Assembly: GCA_021234155.1 (NCBI GenBank)
Contig: JAJEKV010000107.1
Coordinates: 434,001-498,000 of the forward strand
Direction of reading: 5' to 3'
Source: Isoetes taiwanensis
Taxonomy: Eukaryota; Streptophyta; Lycopodiopsida; Isoetales; Isoetaceae
DNA length: 64,000 bases
The position numbers were made by a program, and so were the translations under genes. Numbering within the stretch: position 1 is the stretch's first letter; every line of letters starts with the position of its first letter. A model generated the notes under the pieces. The model searched no databases, was not told where the DNA came from, and was given only the letters and a program-made list of their open reading frames with translations. Shown one piece after another: positions 1 to 11,499 of this stretch.

Positions 1-131
1 GATTATGCCTGAGGCCCTCGTGCGTATAAGCAAACCCGCAGGACTCAAATATTGCATTATTTGGTTAAGTGGAAACACTTGCCAATCGAGGATGCAACCT
101 GGGTCCTTAAAGTGGATTTGGGCAAGGCTTA
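1..131 (+). pseudogene. Relict Ty3/chromovirus pol 3' end (chromodomain)
   Basis: From about 76 one frame reads VKWKHLPIEDATW followed by VLKVDLGKAY, nearly the same as the chromodomain end of the minus-strand element near 55.9 kb (VKWKHLPVEDATW). The first 70 bases match in another frame, so a frameshift lies between. The frame is cut after GKAY by the Helitron that starts at 132 and resumes at 3608 with DFM and a stop. The chromodomain is the C-terminal integrase module that directs chromovirus insertion to marked chromatin. The rest of this element lies left of the window. Confidence 0.85.
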
Positions 132-420
132 TCTACTTACTTAAAATGTTTTTGTGGGGTTGTGTCCTCTTTTTTCTGGCCGCCTGTAGACACTCAAATC
201 CGACAAAAAAGCAAAATTTTGTGACCAGAAATTTGAAAATCCGGCATCTAAAATTTCCTCGAAGGTTTTTTTTTTCTATCCATTTTTTTGGGGCAAACCT
301 AAGCGGATCAGTGCTGTGACACTGAAATTTCTGGCTACTCTAACGGATGCAGCCGTTATAGAATAGGATTTTCTGCTCTGACTTTCATTATTCCTCCTCC
401 TCCTCGAGCTTTCATTATTT

Positions 421-1930
421 CTGGGATGGAATCAATGGAGTTTAAATCCCTCTTCAAAACTTACTCTAAATCGCAAGAGCCCTTGCTAAAGCAGAGTCGT
501 CGCTGTGGTTCACTGTGGTAAGAGTTTTTCTTTGCATTTTTTTTCTATCTGCAATTTTTGGTTTAATCCTTCACCCATCTCTGGCATTCTGGCACATGGT
601 TTCCATCAGCGAGTCGCTGAAGCAGAGGAGTCGTGAACTAAAGGAAGCTCACGGCAGATGGACATCACTTCTTCTTCATCTCCTTCTTCATATAGCACTT
701 GCAATTGGCTCCTCCTCCTCTCAGCGTCCTTCTTCTTCTAGGGTGAGGATAAAGAAGAAAGCAGCGGTATATAAGAGGGCCGAAATTCTGCTTTCAGGTA
801 TTATAGGTGCTCCGAAAAATTTCAGTAGCTACTTTGTTTGGGTTTTGAGTTTGCAGTTAGCTTAGTTAGCTTGATGCTGGGTATTTTGCAGATGTTTGTT
901 TCTGGTATTTTAGAAGAGTAGAGCAGGTTCGTTTGTACACCACTTCAGCTCTTGCATGAAAGCGAATCAGTTCCTTTTTTCTCAAATCTTCTACAGCTCT
1001 GATACCACTCAACTATAGCAAAGGTTTAATGAAGTTTTCTTATTGCTGAACGTGGAGTCGAATCTTGGCTTCAAGGTATATCTTTCTTCAGAACAGCCAA
1101 TGTGTGCCTTCCCAAAGCATTGGTTTATGCTTTTTCTCAAAGCTTACCTTCTATGCTTATGTTCTATGCTTATTTATGGACGGTTTTTTGTGCAGGCTCT
1201 TGCAGGATTGCTTTGGATATTTGAAGGGAAACATCTTCCCATCGCAATTTTTTAGGATGAAACTGAAAGTTTTTCATGGATGAATCGGTCAAGTTCTAAT
1301 GTTCTATTATTATTTCATGATTTAATGCTGCAAATATTGTCTATTGGAAAAGTAGAGGTAATACTTTGCATCCGAACCTCTATTTGGTTTAAATTGCTAA
1401 ATGGTGTTTTTGTTTATTATAATAACGTGTCCAATTTGTTGTATCAGAATACAAGGAGACACATCTCTTTTAGTAAATATTGAAGGAAGCTTCACTTCTG
1501 CAATTGGAAGAAGCATGCAAATGTAAATTATCTCTGCTACTTTGCGATAAAGATATAAGGTGTTGCGCTCTACAGGTAATGGGAATTTTTGAAGATTTGG
1601 ACCATGATATTCATTGCTATTCAAGATTTGCAGATGTAATTAGTACTTTTACTATTTTCACTAATGCAGATGCAAGCTTTCTGGATGAAATACTGGGTGA
1701 TATCTAAGACGTCTTTCCAATGTCGGATCTGCGGCAGCATATTGCAAAGGATTCCGAAAATAAAAACTGTGGGCTAGGTTTGTATACATTTAACTTAATG
1801 GTCAACACGGGACGTTTAATGGACAGGATTTTCAGTAATTTAAATGGAGAATGCTTTGTTGTGGCTTGGGCAACAGGTGCCATGCAGAGCTTATAGTCAG
1901 TTACACATTCGTTCTTTGGAGAGCTCATAC
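421..1930 (+). other. Gene-like fragments carried in the Helitron
   Basis: A short open frame begins at the ATG at 427 and runs to a plausible donor GTGGTAAGAG near 517-526. Further gene-like pieces are near 1190-1260 (after TTTTTGTGCAG), 1480-1575 (ending ACAG before GTAATG) and 1640-1710. They look like short exons with GT-AG edges, but I recognise no protein family. Helitrons commonly carry captured host gene pieces, and that is the inference here. Stops break any long frame. Confidence 0.35.
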
Positions 1931-3577
1931 ATGTCTTTGATTTGCTATCTTACTGGGAAAGATGGAAGGAAAAGAAAAGCAGCATAGATACACAGTTTCA
2001 ATTTAGGATAATGTGCTGGAATTTTTAGCAGCATCTTACTGTTGCAGTGGCAGCACAAATTTCTATTTAAGCCATCAAGTTAATCAATGCACGAAAACTG
2101 CAATTTGAGGGAAAACATTGTTGATGTCTTAAAATTTTAAACTTATGCCATTTGGCCCTGATGTTTATATGTACATATTTTTCTATTATTTTCTGAACCT
2201 GCTACTAAACTCTTACTGTTCTGTCTTCAGGTGCAGATTGTTGAATCTAAATGTCTCTTTGAGTGTCTGCTAATTCTTTCAAGTAGCAAAATTGCTGAGA
2301 CATCGAAGAGCTTTGCAAGGCTTGCGTCTATCTTTCCAAGTTATAAATCTGCACCGAACATTATTTTTTGTTCATTACTTATGCCATATTGCAGTGGCAT
2401 TTCATGCCTTCATGCAAATGGAATACAATGACTTTTGTAGACCATTCAAATAAGTTGTATTCATTAACCTCAATGTGCTGCAAACCATTACAGAAGTCTC
2501 AAAGGCTAAATGTTTTATTAAACTTAAATATGCTGAAATAGATGATAAAATTAAATGCCCCTTTTTTTTGGTAAGGAAATAAAACGTAAATGGTCCTAGG
2601 AAAGCTCTTTGGTGCTTCAAATATACTTGCATTAATTAGACAGTTAGAACTTTTAATGCATTTACATTTATAGTAATTATGCGCACTTTTGCAAAACGTT
2701 TTATGCCTGTTATCTAACAACATTAGAGCAACGTTTTATGACTGTTATCTAACAACATTAGCAACTTATAAGTTCACACGCATAGTTTTGTTACTTATGC
2801 ATCAATAAGGTAGATTATAGTGTTGACATATGGGCCGTTCACATCATAATCTTTGTGATCAGCAAATGTAAGCTGCTGATTACGTGCTACTCTAAATGCG
2901 TCTAGCTGAATCAACCACGCGAGTAGCAACCTTTGATAGCTGAACTCCCATAACGGGGCTAAATTTCTTTTGGCTCAGCCCAAGTTCAGTAAGGACTCAG
3001 CCGTCTGGCGGCAATCTGCGCATGTGAAGCCAACAATAAATAGGCCATAACAACAATGTGGCTCATGCGTGAGCTCAACCTTTAAGTGGGTAGAGACGTT
3101 CAAAGTCTTATCTTTTTTTCTTATGTAATTTTTAGGCTTCAAATTATTGGTGTTATCACTTAGACAAAGTGGAATTTCTCTCCTTGATGGCTTACATTAA
3201 TAAGCCGTTTGGTTGTCGGATACCTTTAATAAACCAGGACTAAATTATGCCAATGAATCATGACAAATTTTGTGTTTTGCATTTCTGTACCTATTTTTTG
3301 TCGATGTAGAGCATAAGTTTTGGATCTGTCTTTCCAGTTTTTATCTTTAGAGCTAGATTTAGCTGTCCCCCACATTCCTTATAAAGCATTGTTTTCTCTA
3401 CTGAAATCTGTAAACGCAAAGTTAATACATTGATGATACTGTCATTAGATAATTTTAATAACAAAAATAATTACAAAAGCAAATAATCTTCATTCTTGCA
3501 AATATTAAGATGCGGTGTTGTTGAAGTTGGCACATATGGACGTTAAAGGCCAAGTAAAAAAACATGCAAGGACATTA

Positions 3578-3607
3578 GCCCGGCAACGCCGGGCACACAT
3601 TTACTAG
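3578..3607 (+). repeat. Helitron 3' terminal hairpin and CTAG
   Basis: GCCCGGC, loop AAC, GCCGGGC forms a perfect 7-bp stem, followed after 9 bases by CTAG. The same hairpin followed by CTAG recurs at 11346-11373, so the two ends belong to one family. Confidence 0.9.
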
Positions 3608-4255
3608 TCTAGACTTTATGCGGCAATGCTAGGTTCGAACCATTCATGATGCGATCGACTCCAACTCTAATGGTAAGCACTGCATTATGAATCCGACAGG
3701 GGGTCATGTGAGTGTTCGTTCCGACATGGATCATTTAAGGGGTTGGGTTAGATGCATCCTAGATGGAGAAATAGGCATATAGGCATTCATGATAAGACGC
3801 ATTCATCTATTCCTATAATGGGAACATTGTCATTCCTTACATCGAGACGAAATGCAAGCCTTCGGCATGATAGGATTTCCTTCATTCCTATTTCTTTCTT
3901 TCTTTAAGGGGGTGGTCCCTTCCATTACACTATTCTAATTATCTTATAAGTACTGATGGACTGTAATTCTGCAGGCCAGTAGCGCATATTGTGGTACCTC
4001 CAGAGGATTTCAGGCCTCAGTCTAGGGCCATCTCTTGTTATTCGAGTGTGTTTTGCATGTGTGCTCCTATGTAATTTTGTGACATGGTGTTTATTATATG
4101 TTATGAATGGACTACGGTCCTAAAACAACTCTGATCACTGGTCAGTCTTGTAATACTATATTACCTCTTGAAATAAGTTTATTTTCTCTGACTTAATTGT
4201 TTTCTTATTAAACTAACCCCAATGTTGAGGACATCATTATTTCAAGAGGGGAGAA
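3608..4255 (+). pseudogene. Chromovirus 3' end and 3' UTR, continued after the Helitron
   Basis: Opens with the last codons of the interrupted chromodomain (LDFMR then stop by about 3630). It then follows the 3' noncoding stretch of the minus-strand element (55164-55826): shared blocks include GGGGGTGGTCCCTTC, GCAGGCCAGTA and AACTAACCCCAATG. It ends in a polypurine tract at about 4242-4255, the primer for plus-strand DNA synthesis in LTR elements. Confidence 0.8.
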
Positions 4256-6047
4256 TGTGGCATTCCACGTATTTGTACGGTATACATATACATACCATAA
4301 CACGTCACCAGGGTATAGGTAGACCCTTATAGGTCATTAGGGGATAACTTGGGTTGACCTAAAAGGGCTTTTATTGGCTATGCTAAATTGTTAGTAAGTT
4401 AAATAATCTAATTGGACTAATTAAAGTATTAATTAGTAAAAGTCAACTAATTAGGGAATGCCACCTGGCCCAAATCGATTGGCCAGAGGAAACTTGTTAA
4501 GAATAGGGTCCAAATAGGGTCCCTACCCCCAATTCTGCCCCAAATCGATTTGGGAAGAGTTGGAGGAAGAAGGAGCTACCAGCCACTGCAACCAGACCAA
4601 AAGAATGGAAGCCTTTCGTGATAACAGTTCTAGCCAAGAGACCGATTAGTCCATAGTTAACTTGTGCTTCAGCTAGTTCCTTGTATGATTAGATGGATGG
4701 TTAATTTCTCTATTGCGCATTGTTAAGATGATGATAGATACTTTGCTTACGATTATGTTCTCTCTTCTGTTCTGCTGTGTGTCTGGGGTTAAGGGTGGGT
4801 AGAGACCTGAAAGCTTTCTAATAGTAGATATGTCTCTAGCTAGAACCCTTAAGACCCAGTAGATGCGGCCTGTGCACAAGAGCCCACCTGGCTGTGGATG
4901 CTATGTTGTGATTCAATACCAGATAACAGGTATGATGGTGAAACGGGGGTGGGATCTTGCCTAGCTAGGCTACATGATTCCTATAGTGTGCTAGGCTTAT
5001 AGCTGGTCACTGAAGAGGGTCGTGTATCACTCCCTCCGTCGCAGGATGAGTGCCTATATGGATGTCCTGGGACTGAACGGGCACGATGAGCTGGTCTTTA
5101 GATTTAGGGAGTAAGTTGGGCACAGATGAGGGGGCTGCTGATGTGGCACATGTTCTCTAGCACACCCAGAGGTCCCTCATGCCCGGGAGGGGACGCCTCC
5201 CTGACCAGCCTCATCGGACCGAGGAGATATAACTTGCAGTAGTCTCATAGGGTGACTCCATGAGATTGCGTCTCCGGAAGGCTACAATCATGCCATAGCA
5301 TGTTTCAGCCTATCTGCAAAGTGTGCACAGGAGGGGCAGATGGAGTGGACTACCCTATACATTGTTCTATGCCAGCCAATGCCATGTTATACCTCTGTCT
5401 GTTGTTATCTCGAGGCCTTGACCGTCAGTCGACCCCCTAGAGTCTGAGCTCGGGGTAGAACCCTTATTTGTGGTATATTGCCTATGTTATCTTGTACTTG
5501 TACTGCTATTTATATGATGATGGTGACCACCCGTCGTGGTGGTATATTATTTTGAGCATGATTGCTGTGTGCTAACATGTACGCTACACTTCCGCTGTAT
5601 AGGATTCCCATAGAGGACGTGGGACGAATGACACCTCTGTGATCCTCACCCAGGCACTTGGCCATCCCACGTGGTCCGAGTTAGATGGAGGGCATTTCCA
5701 TGGTGATGTAGTCGCCAGGGAGGGGAATTCCCCGTATTTGTACGATGGGAGCATCGTATAGTTCTGAGAGAGTCACAAAAATCCTTCGAGGCGGGGGTTT
5801 TTTAACCCGGACAGTAATAAGTTTGTTGTGCTCTTCCTGGGTCCCATAGGTTGATTAGTCTCAGTGGATGATAAAAATCATTTTTCTTTCTTTCTTTCCA
5901 TCTTAAATTGTCATGGACACATTTGTTATACCAGCCTAACACGTTTGATATATCAGTCTATCTCGAGAGTGTGAAAAGATGCTGTTTTGTTCTCTGTAAG
6001 GATATGTGCAAATTTTCAGATAGGGTATATGGAATACCCATGCAACA
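4256..6047 (+). repeat. LTR of the old plus-strand chromovirus (right end uncertain)
   Basis: Begins TGTGGCATTCC directly after the polypurine tract. It aligns, with clear divergence, to the minus-strand LTR at about 53600-55149 through shared blocks such as GTTGACCTAAAAGG, AAATCGATTGGCCAG, GTGTGCTAACATGTA and GAATGACACCTC. Alignment is visible to about 5770. The right end is not defined: it may be interrupted near 6047 by the next Helitron. No gene lies inside. Confidence 0.75.
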
Positions 6048-7502
6048 TCTATCTTGTTAATTTGGGATTTTCAGGTTTGGAGAAAAACTTTTTTAGAATT
6101 TTTTTGAAGTGATTTTCCTATGGTTTTGGTGCTTTTAGTCACCGGAAACAAAATCCGAGTTCCAAAAATCAGGAAAAAAATTTCGCTATGATTTCGATTT
6201 CGATTTTCCTCTTTCCAATCTTCTTCTGCATGTCGATTTCTCCAGCATGCATATGCCACGATTGGCTTGGGCTTGGCAGGAAAGGGGGCGAAAATCGTGG
6301 GTCATGTTCAGAGAAGAGAAATCATTATAGTTATTTCTCCTTTTCTCCGTCGATTGTTCACATTTTTTGTGGGTAAAAAAACCCAAAAGGAGGCTTTTTC
6401 ATGGGATTTAGCCACAAGCAGATGGAGATCCGACCGATAGGAATAGGCGCGTGGGCTTGGTTTCGGACTGTGCTCCGGCTTGGCTGAAACTATAGAGGTA
6501 TGATCGTTTTAAACCGGCTTTTGTGCGTTTCTTCTTGAATCATTTTGTTCCTCCGGAATTTATATCTTCCGAAGTAGCTCTACATTATGAGTGGATCTAG
6601 ATTGATTTCTATGTTGTGGCTGGCATGTTTCCTGCTAGAATAGGCTCAAGGGTATGGAAGCTTAGCTGGTAGTGGTTGAAATCCCCTCTTTCTCTAGGCA
6701 TTGGATGTAGCAATTTCGTTGCACAAATGTGCTTGGCCAAAATTTGTTTGCAGTATATACAAGAGCTTGAGCATGAAAACTACCTTTTGCCAAGCCCCGT
6801 GGCAACAATGGATGTTTTTCAACCATATTTTTACTTTTTTTACCGATTCTTTTGTATGCTACTAATGCTTTGGATGATTTTTGTCTTTGCTCTTGCTGTA
6901 TCGGGGAGCATTAAATTGAACAGAGTGTTTGGATCCAAGACATGGCCAACAAATTCAATACTCCATAGATGGATTCCATCAGCTCCAACTTTATCTTTGC
7001 AGAGCTCACGATTTCCTTCATGCACATGGTAGGTAAATGGTTTCAATCATCTGCGTTTTTTGTTATGTGCTTTAATTTGAAGCTCTGAATTGTTTTTAGA
7101 TTCGGTGTATTTATGGAGTAGGATTTGTCTTTGCTCTCGATTTAATGATACTTTGGACTTTGGAGCGTTGTCAAATGCCCGGAGGTCTTGCTTATCCATG
7201 AATGCTAGAAATGCTATCTATACTTAGTTTTATGCGCTTGCTTCTCTTCTCTTTGCATGTTTGCCATTCGATTATTTGCTTTAGTTTAGGTTTCTTTGGT
7301 TAGTTGCGGTTGGGCATTGGCGTGAGAAATCTTTGCTTTGGTGCAGGGATAAACTAGGTCCTATGAATGATCCGTTAGATCTTCATGTAGATCCTCACAT
7401 GTTGTGGTTCTTGATATTTTTATTATTTCTTATTTGTTATGCCATTATTGTCTGCAAAGCATTCTAAGATGGCATTTTAAATTCATGACGACATGAAAAG
7501 GT

Positions 7503-7613
7503 ATGGCTACAAAGAATATCCAAGCACATATAGTTGTAAGTGCTCCAAATCAATTTGGAATAGGATTCACATGGGATGTGAAATATGCCACAATACAACT
7601 CCTTGCATCTAAG
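7503..7613 (+). other. Possible isolated exon
   Basis: An open frame of 37 codons from ATG runs exactly to AAG followed by the donor GTAAAT. It reads like coding sequence (MATKNIQAHIVV at the start) but I recognise no family and find no joining exon. It could be a captured fragment in the surrounding Helitron or chance. Confidence 0.15.
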
Positions 7614-8315
7614 GTAAATTTTTTTCACAACTAGATCGGGCACCTAAGCAATTGTTGTAGCGACCTTTTAATGTCTTTTTTTTCTTGCATGCAAACTGGA
7701 TGAAAGTGCAACAAGCAAGTGTTTACCAAAGATGAATGTTGCATCCACGAGCATGAGCATAGCTTCTCTCAATATTCGAAAGTGATGGTTCAAGGAAGAT
7801 CTCAGGTATTTCATCCACAACATATTCAATACTAGCTCTTATACAATCTGCTCCTTGATTCCGTAACATTTGATTGAAAATGTACCACAGGATGTATGTT
7901 GCCTAGACTTGAAATTTTATAAGCCATCTTTGAGTCATGAAACATCCTCATTAGATTAGGAACATCAACGAAATACTAGCTAAATGTTAAATCCCATTAT
8001 ATATGTACACAGAGTGTGGCCCTTTATTCTTGATGCTCATCTACCATAATAGACTTCACAATAGGGAAAGCCTACACTTCAAAACTAGGATTTGAACACG
8101 ACACTTGCCCTCAATTCTTTGCCTTTGTTATCTTGAGATTCAGTCTTTAACTTTTGAGTCACAACTTCAATATGGTAAGTCATTGTTTCATATAGACACT
8201 TAACTCTCCACGATTTTGTATCTGCACTGCAGATTAATCAGGTAAGCACATATGGTAATCAGATTAATGACTACAGTTTTCATCATTTAAGTAACCCTAT
8301 GCTATATGCTGCTAA

Positions 8316-8416
8316 AATGAGATATAACAGGGTTTAATATGACAGAGATAAATGAGATTTAACAGGATTCAATATGAGATAAATGAGATTTAACAGGGTT
8401 CAATATGGCAAAGATA
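8316..8416 (+). repeat. Three-copy tandem repeat, units of 31-35 bp
   Basis: Units begin AATGAGAT(A/T)TAACAGG and end near AGATA. The copies differ at a few bases and by short indels. Confidence 0.8.
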
Positions 8417-9774
8417 AATGGAGAACGAAATTTCCGATGCATGCAAAGTGCTGATGTTGTCTAATCCATTGCGTAGTGGTGCAGGCTGATGCATGCATAG
8501 TGCTGGAATAGTGTAAGCCACTATAGGAATGTGTTCGCAAGCTTCATATCTTATTGTACCTTGCGTGTTTTACATGTCATATTTACAAGAAGGATCACAT
8601 GAAGTAGCATAGTATATTTGGATCTCTCTCTCCTATTAGGTCCTTTGTGTATGGAAAATGATGAAAGATGTTGAAAATGCTACTTCCTACTCCATGTTCT
8701 GAATTATAGAAACCGTTTCCATATCTTGGAAGGCAAGTCTATGCCACAAACTTATATTCATAGTAGAATGCTTAATTGGAATTTACATGTAGTAACTTCT
8801 GTATTTTGTACATATTAATAGGCTTTCAAAAAATAATTCCAGCACCAAGAGGACAGAAAATATCCAGTTAACATGGCTCAAGCTACTCATTTGTAAGTAG
8901 AAAATAGAATAATGCAGCTATATATCTAAAGGTGTTTATACAGCCCTCCATATTTGACTCTAGACTAGCATTTTGCAAGTCAGTTGTAGCTCATCCACCG
9001 TTTGGTGCATTTATCTTCACTCTTTATTTCTTATTTTTGTATTGGTGCCTCACCTCACAAAGAAAACTCCAGCAAATTATTCATTAACCTTCTTTGCTTA
9101 ATGATACCTATAGTACGAGCTATATTTGATTATGCCAATGGCACTGTTCACATGTTTTTCGCCATCACGTTATTTGGGCTTAAGTTCATGAGTATTTAGC
9201 ATCTGAAGGAGTTTCTGATGTTGTATCAAAGGCCATCCTATTCCTCTACAGTTTGTATTGTCTTAATATGTTGTTATTTGAATAGGTTGTCCTTTGAGTA
9301 GGTTGGACCTTTTGCCCAGTGGTAAGTAAGCCTTTGGTTTGTTTACTAACTAGATTAAGTAGGTTCACTTTCCAGCTCTTCTTGCACTATTACATTGCTC
9401 ATGTATTTGTGGTAAATGAGACTTAGCCATTTAGGCTGCACTTTCCAGTTTTTCTTGCAATAAGCCTTTGGTTTTTTTATTAACTTAGTCATGTAGGCTG
9501 CACTTTCAAGCTTTGCATTTTTAGTTGCTTGCATGTTTGCAATCGAGAAATTTTACTAGAGGATTCCACCTGTTCAAAAATTGCACGTAGAGTGCGTCTA
9601 CCACATGTTTCTTTTAATTTAGATGCATGCATGTTTTTGAAAATGTCAAGACCTTTGATCAAATAAATACCTAAAAAGTCATTGTTATTGCAACTATAGA
9701 AGCGATGTGCATATTGGGTGTCAAAACTTCTAAAGGGATTAAAAGCAGTTTCCCACGATTAAATCCAACAGAAT

Positions 9775-10012
9775 TACCCATGATTTGCACTTATAGATGG
9801 CGATTCTAAATCCAACAAAATTTCCTATGATTTGCACATATACATGGGGATTCTGAATATTTGAATCCAATGCCGTTTTCCCATTGGCGTGAAGGCACTT
9901 AGTTGGACTTTTTAAATATTTGAATCCAATGAAGTTTTTGCATGGGTGTGAAAGCTCTCCCAACTTATAGTTGGGCATTTCAAGTATTTGAATCCAGTGT
10001 AGTTTCTCCATG
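9775..10012 (+). repeat. Imperfect repeats built on TTTGAATCCAATG
   Basis: Repeated blocks combine TATTTGAATCCA, a (G/A)TTT stretch and CATGGG, spaced about 65-70 bp. An open frame on the minus strand merely reflects the repeat. Confidence 0.6.
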
Positions 10013-10172
10013 GGTTATGGGTTATGGCACATTTTTAATTGGTAAAGGGCCACGTGGCAAAGTCATGGGCTAGATAACAGCCTCTCCAGGGGCCGTTATG
10101 GGGCAGGAAACTGCCTCGGCCGCACTGACCCTGGCAACAGATTTTTATTCGGCCACGTGTCTTGTGGAGGCT

Positions 10173-10211
10173 GTTATGGTCATAACAAAAGGTGTTATGG
10201 TCATAACAAAA
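10173..10211 (+). repeat. Direct duplication of an 18-bp block containing a palindrome
   Basis: GTTATGGTCATAACAAAA occurs at 10173-10190 and 10194-10211. Each contains the 14-bp near-palindrome GTTATGGTCATAAC. Confidence 0.7.
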
Positions 10212-11345
10212 CAGGGGAAGATGTTACGGGCCATACATGCCCTCTTGATGCTTGATCGGACGCCTGAGATTCATTCCTAGAATGAAAATCTGGGGACAGG
10301 GTGTTAAGAGCATGTCCAAAAGCCAATATCCAATGTCTCCTTCTTTGATCAATATCAAAACACCATAGACAATACCTAATGTCCCCAATGTCTGCTTCTT
10401 CGATCCAATATCTAAAACAACAATATTCAAAAGGAATGTAAATGATATTTGAGCTTGGTGTGGACAACCAATTATTAGAGGCAATAATGATTTTCCCAAG
10501 GTTCATATAGGTTCTCTATTATTTGTTGTTTCGTAAAAGTTGTGTTATGCTTGACCTAATTTCATTAAGCTAGCAAGGACATTATATATGAAGCTTTAGT
10601 TGCATGAATTACACAATTGAAAATTGCATTCATTTATACCACACTACTATCACATGCCTTTATCAAACATACGACATACCAACTATTCCTTTGGTCTACA
10701 AATATTTACAAGTTCATAGCTACCTGCATAGAATTGCATTTATGCCTGACTCCCACTTTATCAATGGCCCCTTGCAACGACCCACACACATTGATATTCA
10801 CATGCAATACCAATCATGAAACGCCGTTAACCATCATTAATTGATCAACTTCATGATCCAATACACCACAACAATTGCAGCAAAATTGCAAACAATTAAA
10901 TATTGTTCTTTCCATTAAATGAGTAGTTTAACAATCCAGTATAACATCACAATTTGACTTGCAAGGTGAGGACATATTTTGTCAATTAGAAGTGATTCTA
11001 CTCATCAAATAATGGACATCAAAATTTTTAACTTCCCATATTAGCTATTGTAGTTCCAAACTCATGATTCCATAACTTTTTTTTTTTAAGTAGTCATCAC
11101 AAAGTAGATCAATCTAATACTTCACTCTCACTATCTTTCAACCATGAGACTTGGTTTCAATTTAGTTCTCATATTCATAACCGAATCTCTATAATTTAAC
11201 TCAATTTACATTTCCTCCTACAAATGGTTTTTTTATCTTCATCAATGAATCATAAAAAGTTCCGCTATATTACCCTTGCCCCCTCTAAGACATATTGTCT
11301 ATTCTAAACAACATGGAAACAACCACCTCTTCAATTTGTTACTAA

Positions 11346-11373
11346 GCCCGGCAACGCCGGGCAACATAACTAG
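11346..11373 (+). repeat. Second Helitron 3' terminus
   Basis: GCCCGGC-AAC-GCCGGGC, 7 bases, CTAG, then T. It matches the terminus at 3578-3607 in stem, loop and final tetranucleotide, with a shorter spacer (7 against 9 bases). Confidence 0.85.
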
Positions 11374-11499
11374 TTTAGGTAAAGCACATAATAATCATTA
11401 TCCATATACTGTTCATTAGCCATGAAGGTCTCCATGAGTCAACCATAAGCACTAGTGTAGGCGCCTGCATCTTTGCACATAAGATTCAAATGAGTTAAA

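Larger units (their letters stand above)
132..3607 (+). mobile_element. Non-autonomous Helitron with exact ends
   Basis: The element starts TCTACTTACTT and ends CTAG, with the usual 3' hairpin 9 bases before the CTAG. It sits between an A (131) and a T (3608), the classical Helitron target. The boundaries are confirmed independently: removing it rejoins the chromodomain frame of the host retroelement (GGCTTA, then TCTAGACTTTATG), which matches the uninterrupted copy at 55.85 kb. Length is 3,476 bp. I see no Rep/helicase coding in it, so it is non-autonomous. It carries gene-like pieces between about 420 and 1,930; the rest is AT-rich filler. Confidence 0.9.
6048..11373 (+). mobile_element. 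Probable second Helitron (5' end not proven)
   Basis: The 3' end is clear: the hairpin shared with the first Helitron and CTAG at 11370-11373 followed by T. For the 5' end, an A followed by TCTATCTTGTTAA at 6048 resembles the start of the first Helitron (TCTACTTACTTAA) and would place it in the old LTR. Other A-TC sites, for example at 7217, cannot be excluded. The interior is AT-rich with short tandem repeats and no recognisable Helitron protein. Confidence 0.45.

Noticed and set aside
6180-6500. Aldo-keto reductase start (IGIGAWAW near 6440)
   Set aside because: Only a few residues match, followed by a stop; no further motif of the family was found.
8316-10012. CRISPR-like array
   Set aside because: Repeats are few, imperfect and directly abutting without unique spacers, in a plant genome; they are ordinary tandem repeats.
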